NCBI GenBank assembly: GCA_963576565.1
Contig: OY755046.1
Span: forward strand, 67,981,719-68,045,718
DNA from: Aspidapion aeneum
Taxonomy: Eukaryota > Arthropoda > Insecta > Coleoptera > Brentidae
Length of the DNA: 64,000 bases
Reading direction: 5' to 3'
The position numbers and the translations under genes are program-made. The notes beneath the pieces were generated by a model. It ran no database searches, was not told the DNA's origin, and saw only the letters and a program-made list of their open reading frames with translations. Positions 60,429 to 64,000 of the stretch are shown here, piece after piece. The first letter of the stretch is position 1. Each line of letters begins with the position of its first letter.

Positions 60429-60429
60429 T

Positions 60430-60790
60430 ACTTAGCGCACAGAGGAAGGGGAAATTTTTTACTTTATATTTAAAGTGATTTGCAGTTAATTTTTTCACCT
60501 CTGCTGGTAAAGCATTAAAAAATTTCATACCAAAGTGATCAGTACCTCTTCTTGTTCTTTGTAGTCTGTGGTAGCTGGGAACCAGGTTGTCTCTATTCCT
60601 GGTGGAAGCAGTAGAAAATAAAGGTGCCAGGGAAAGTCATCCAGTTTCAACTCTAAGAAAATATCTCTACAGCAATAACCTAGCGATTATTTTAACACAA
60701 CGTCGCTGTAACTTAAATATGTGTGCAGAATTAGGAGCATAACCCCAGTTTAAGACTGCATAGGACAAATGCGACTAAAAATATTTCTTC
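60430..60790 (-). pseudogene. LINE C-terminal fragment at satellite edge
   Basis: Minus-strand pieces LNWGYAPNSAH, YHRLQRTRRGTDHFGMKFFN and ALPAEVKKLTANHFKYKV match the terminal segment of Jockey/CR1-like reverse-transcriptase proteins. Frameshifted. It starts within a few bases of the last satellite unit. Confidence 0.7.
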
Positions 60791-61800
60791 TTCTTATCAG
60801 GAAAGTTATTTGTGATAATTTAGAGCAAAGGTGATTGATATGCAATAATAATGAGGAGACCAAGTGAACGTGACATATATACGTTGCGTCCACTCGACAC
60901 CCGTTCACTTTCGCTGTGCAATCCTACAGTATATTCAATACAGTCACAGTCCACCGTTTCTCCCAACCACTACCTACTTGTCAATAAAAAGTATACCTAC
61001 TACAATATTACACACCGTTTTTTTCAAGTTGTGAAACCCACAGATTATATCCTGTCCCATAAATGCCCGATTTTTCGCTATCGCGTTAGAAAAAAATAAA
61101 ATTGCGCACGCCAAAAAAAAGTTTTAAAAAAATTCTCCAAAAATAAATATAAATAAATATTATAGATTAGGAAGTTTATCGTGTGACGTGGTTGTAGAAA
61201 TTTCGAAATCATTCAGTATTTTTTTTTAATTAAAAAAAAAAACAATCGGACCCAACCCAGCCCACTCGAATTTTATACAGCTGCAACGAGAATCTAGTGT
61301 CCTATGACTTTGACTCAAGGTCCGTGCTAAAAAAAAAACAAGTGAAAGTTATTTCGCGATCGAGAACCATTCAGGGCCCTTTGTAGGGCTTCCAACTAGG
61401 CACAGGTGAGTGTTTTTTCCAAATATAATGGATAAAAGTGGCGATTTCTTCCCTTAAATGACAAAGAGATCATTGCCCGGGTGATGTGTGCCAAAGTATC
61501 CTGCATGTGACGAAAGCATGTGCTTGAATCCCATTGGTCGAAAGTGTTCTTGCATATTTACTTTCGATAAACTTTCTAAAAACCCCCGAAAAGGTGCTCT
61601 AAACACGCTCAAAAATATATTTTATTATTTTTTGTAGTTATAGTTAGAATTCGAGAAGGAAAATTATGCAATTTTCATGAAAAAAGTGGAAATTTTGCGC
61701 CGTTATGCTCTGTGCAACGTGTCCGTATCGACGACGTGAGCTGCCATGTTGCCACGTCTTTTTTTACTGTTTTGCCACTCCTTTTCAATGAACCGTGCAT
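60791..61800. other. no recognised gene or element
   Basis: Mixed-composition sequence; the 82-codon open frame at 60851-61099 shows no recognisable motif. Confidence 0.5.
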
Positions 61801-64000
61801 TAAAAAGCGTATTATGCTACTTGTTCCATTTATATTTTTTAATTTTTCTCAATTAACCTCCATTTTTTTACAAATTTATCCACCTCATTCTGTAGATCTC
61901 TTTAAAACTGACAAATCCAGACCAAAAATTGTATGTTTTTAAAGTAATTTGCCGTTAAAAATCGCAAAAAACAAAAATTTTCTTTGTTCTCTTGGAAGTT
62001 TGATTTTACATTCAAACCAGTGGGATAAAAGGGAGGGGAATTTTTTATAAGGGGGTGTGGTGGGGAGAAGACTTAGGGTTAATTGTCCCTTTAAATATAC
62101 CCGTGTAACGTGTAATCCTTAGTCATTACCCATATTTTAATTATTCATATCTCTATACCTAACAAAGCAATTTTAATAGTTTATTATTGAAAATAATAAT
62201 AAATATTTGAACACTATAGATACACCTACGAACATTTAAAAACGATTAAATCGATTTTAGTTATTGTACAGTTCATATAATCTGCCTGATGCACACGTTT
62301 CATAACTGATCCCCTCTTTTTTTCCCTGAAATTTTTTGCTGCGCGCTTCTATGTTAGATTATTCTAGAATACAAAATATTTTTTTTTGCTTTGTTTACAG
62401 ATTTTTTCTTCTTTTCTATTCTTTCTTGATATCTTGCCACCCTTATCAACAAAAACTACATAGTAAAATACTTTTTTACTTTTTTCTAGATTTAACGGTA
62501 CAAATAATATTACACAAAAAGTCTATTTAAACAAAGCGGAAGCAGATTTATTTTGTTTTGTAAAATTTACCACCCCGGTGAACCCCAAAATTTTTTATGT
62601 AAGTGGGGCACCCAAGGGGGGGCCATCGAGCCAGCCCCCCCGGACTTTAAAATTTCGGATCAAAAATTATAAAAGAATAATACATTTTAAATATTTGAAA
62701 CTACACACGCTGTTCTTTCAAAATATGTGCCACTTGTTCCATTTTTATTTTTTAATTTTCCTCAATTAACCTCCATTTTTTTACAAATTTATTCAACTCA
62801 TTGTGTAGATCTTTTCAAAACTTACAAATCCAGACCAAAAATTGTATGTTTTTTTGTGTAATTTGACGTTAAAAATCGCAAAAAACAAAAATTTTCTTTG
62901 TTCTCTTGGAAGTTTGATTTTACATTCAAACCAGTCGGATAAAAGGGAGGGGAATTTTTTATAAGGGGGTGTGGTGGGGAGAAGACTTAGGGTTAATTGT
63001 CCCTTTAAATATACCCGTGTAACGTGTAATCCTTAGTCATTACCCATATTTTAATTATTCATATCTCTATACCTAACAAAGCAATTTTAATAGTTTATTA
63101 TTAAAAATAATAATAAATATTTGAACACTATAGATACACCTACGAACATTTAAAAACGATTAAATCGATTTTAATTATTGTACAGTTCATATAAACTGCC
63201 TGATGCACACGTTTCATAACTGATCCCCTCTCTTTTTCCCTGAAATTTTTTGCTGCGCCCTTCTCTGTTAGATTATTCTAGAATACAAAATATTTTTTTT
63301 TGCTTTGTTTACAGGTTTTTTTTCTTTTCTATTCTTTCTTGATATCTTGCCACCCTTATCAACAAAAAATACATAGTAAAATACTTTTTTACTTTTTTCT
63401 AGATTTAACGGTACAAATAATATTACACAAAAAGTCTATTTAAACAAAGCGGAAGCAGATTTATTTTGTTTTGTAAAATTTACCACCCCGGTGAACCCCA
63501 AAATTTTTTATGTAAGTGGGGCACCCAAGGGGGGGCCATCGAGCCAGCCCCCCCGGACTTTAAAATTTCGGATCAAAAATTATAAAAGAATAATACATTT
63601 TAAATATTTGAAACTACACACGCTGTTCTTTCAAAATATGTGCCACTTGTTCCATTTTTATTTTTTAATTTTCCTCAATTAACCTCCATTTTTTTACAAA
63701 TTTATCCACCTCATTGTTTAGATCTCTTCAAAACTTACAAATACCGACCAAAAATTGTATGCTTTTTAAGTAATTTGACGTTAAAAATCGCAAAAAACAA
63801 AAATTTTCTTTGTTCTCTTGAAAGTTTGAATTCATAATCAAACCAGTGGGATAAAAAGGACGGAAATTTTTTATAAGGTGGTGTGGTGGGGAGAGAACTT
63901 AGGGTTAATTGTCCCTTTAAATATACCCGTGTAATCCTTAGTCATTACCCATATTTTAATTATTCATATCTCTATACCTAACAAAGCAATTTTAATAGTT
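61801..64000. repeat. ~913-bp tandem repeat, at least 2.4 units
   Basis: Sequence from about 61801 recurs near 62716 and 63629. A marker phrase (CACCCCGGTGAACCCC) is at 62570 and 63483, 913 bp apart. The copies are nearly identical, so the array is young or homogenised. It continues past the window. A 63-codon open frame is duplicated with it but shows no protein features. Confidence 0.93.

Noticed and set aside
60851..61099. An 82-codon plus-strand open frame
   Set aside because: No recognisable domain or conserved pattern; could not be supported as a gene.
62578..63682. A 63-codon open frame present twice, identical, as a possible gene family
   Set aside because: It is simply part of the 913-bp tandem repeat; the sequence has no domain-like features and both copies share flanking non-coding sequence.

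Overview
The window is eukaryotic, AT-rich and almost certainly from an insect, probably a beetle (inferred from the repeat style, not proven). It holds one recognisable host gene and a very dense set of transposable elements and tandem repeats.

The host gene lies on the minus strand. I could splice its first 29 exons by hand (45074 down to 2902), and the start of exon 30 sits at the left edge (28-1). All exon phases agree and every intron is GT-AG except one GC-AG. The product has a signal peptide, then the cysteine-containing N-terminal lipid-transport region of the large lipid transfer protein superfamily, and matches apolipophorin (apoLp-II/I precursor), the structural protein of lipophorin, the insect haemolymph lipid carrier. 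About 1,935 codons are visible. The rest, including the expected C-terminal von Willebrand D region, lies beyond the left edge. Only about 5.8 kb of the 45-kb gene portion is coding.

The introns are full of repeats. From left to right: an RTE-like LINE, a CAGGGTG foldback and a Mutator-like foldback (intron 29); direct and tandem repeats and foldbacks (introns 23-28); a LINE RNase H fragment and a decayed duplicate of exon 22 (introns 22 and 21); a Penelope-like element broken by LINE debris (intron 21); foldbacks (intron 20); two mariners, one carrying nested elements and a C2H2 zinc-finger remnant (introns 19 and 18); a four-deep nest of foldback, Ty3/Gypsy, hairpin-ended element and solo LTR (intron 16); a 1.1-kb array of a 9-bp A/T unit (intron 15); more LINE pieces and a second hairpin-ended element (introns 14, 8 and 7); minisatellites and a TIR foldback family in introns 1, 3, 4 and 5.

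From 45.1 kb to the right edge I see no host gene. This part holds a decayed hAT element, a LINE, a nested complex at 51.3-54.1 kb built round a foldback with GC-rich iterated ends, a third hairpin-ended element, a 169-bp satellite array and a 913-bp tandem repeat running off the end.

The most interesting material is structural: foldback families with iterated GC-rich ends that share one internal module, a hairpin-ended element whose exact target can be read because it landed in an integrase reading frame, and the amount of hairpin-forming sequence inside a gene expected to be highly transcribed. I did not find a convincing undescribed enzymatic or defence system.
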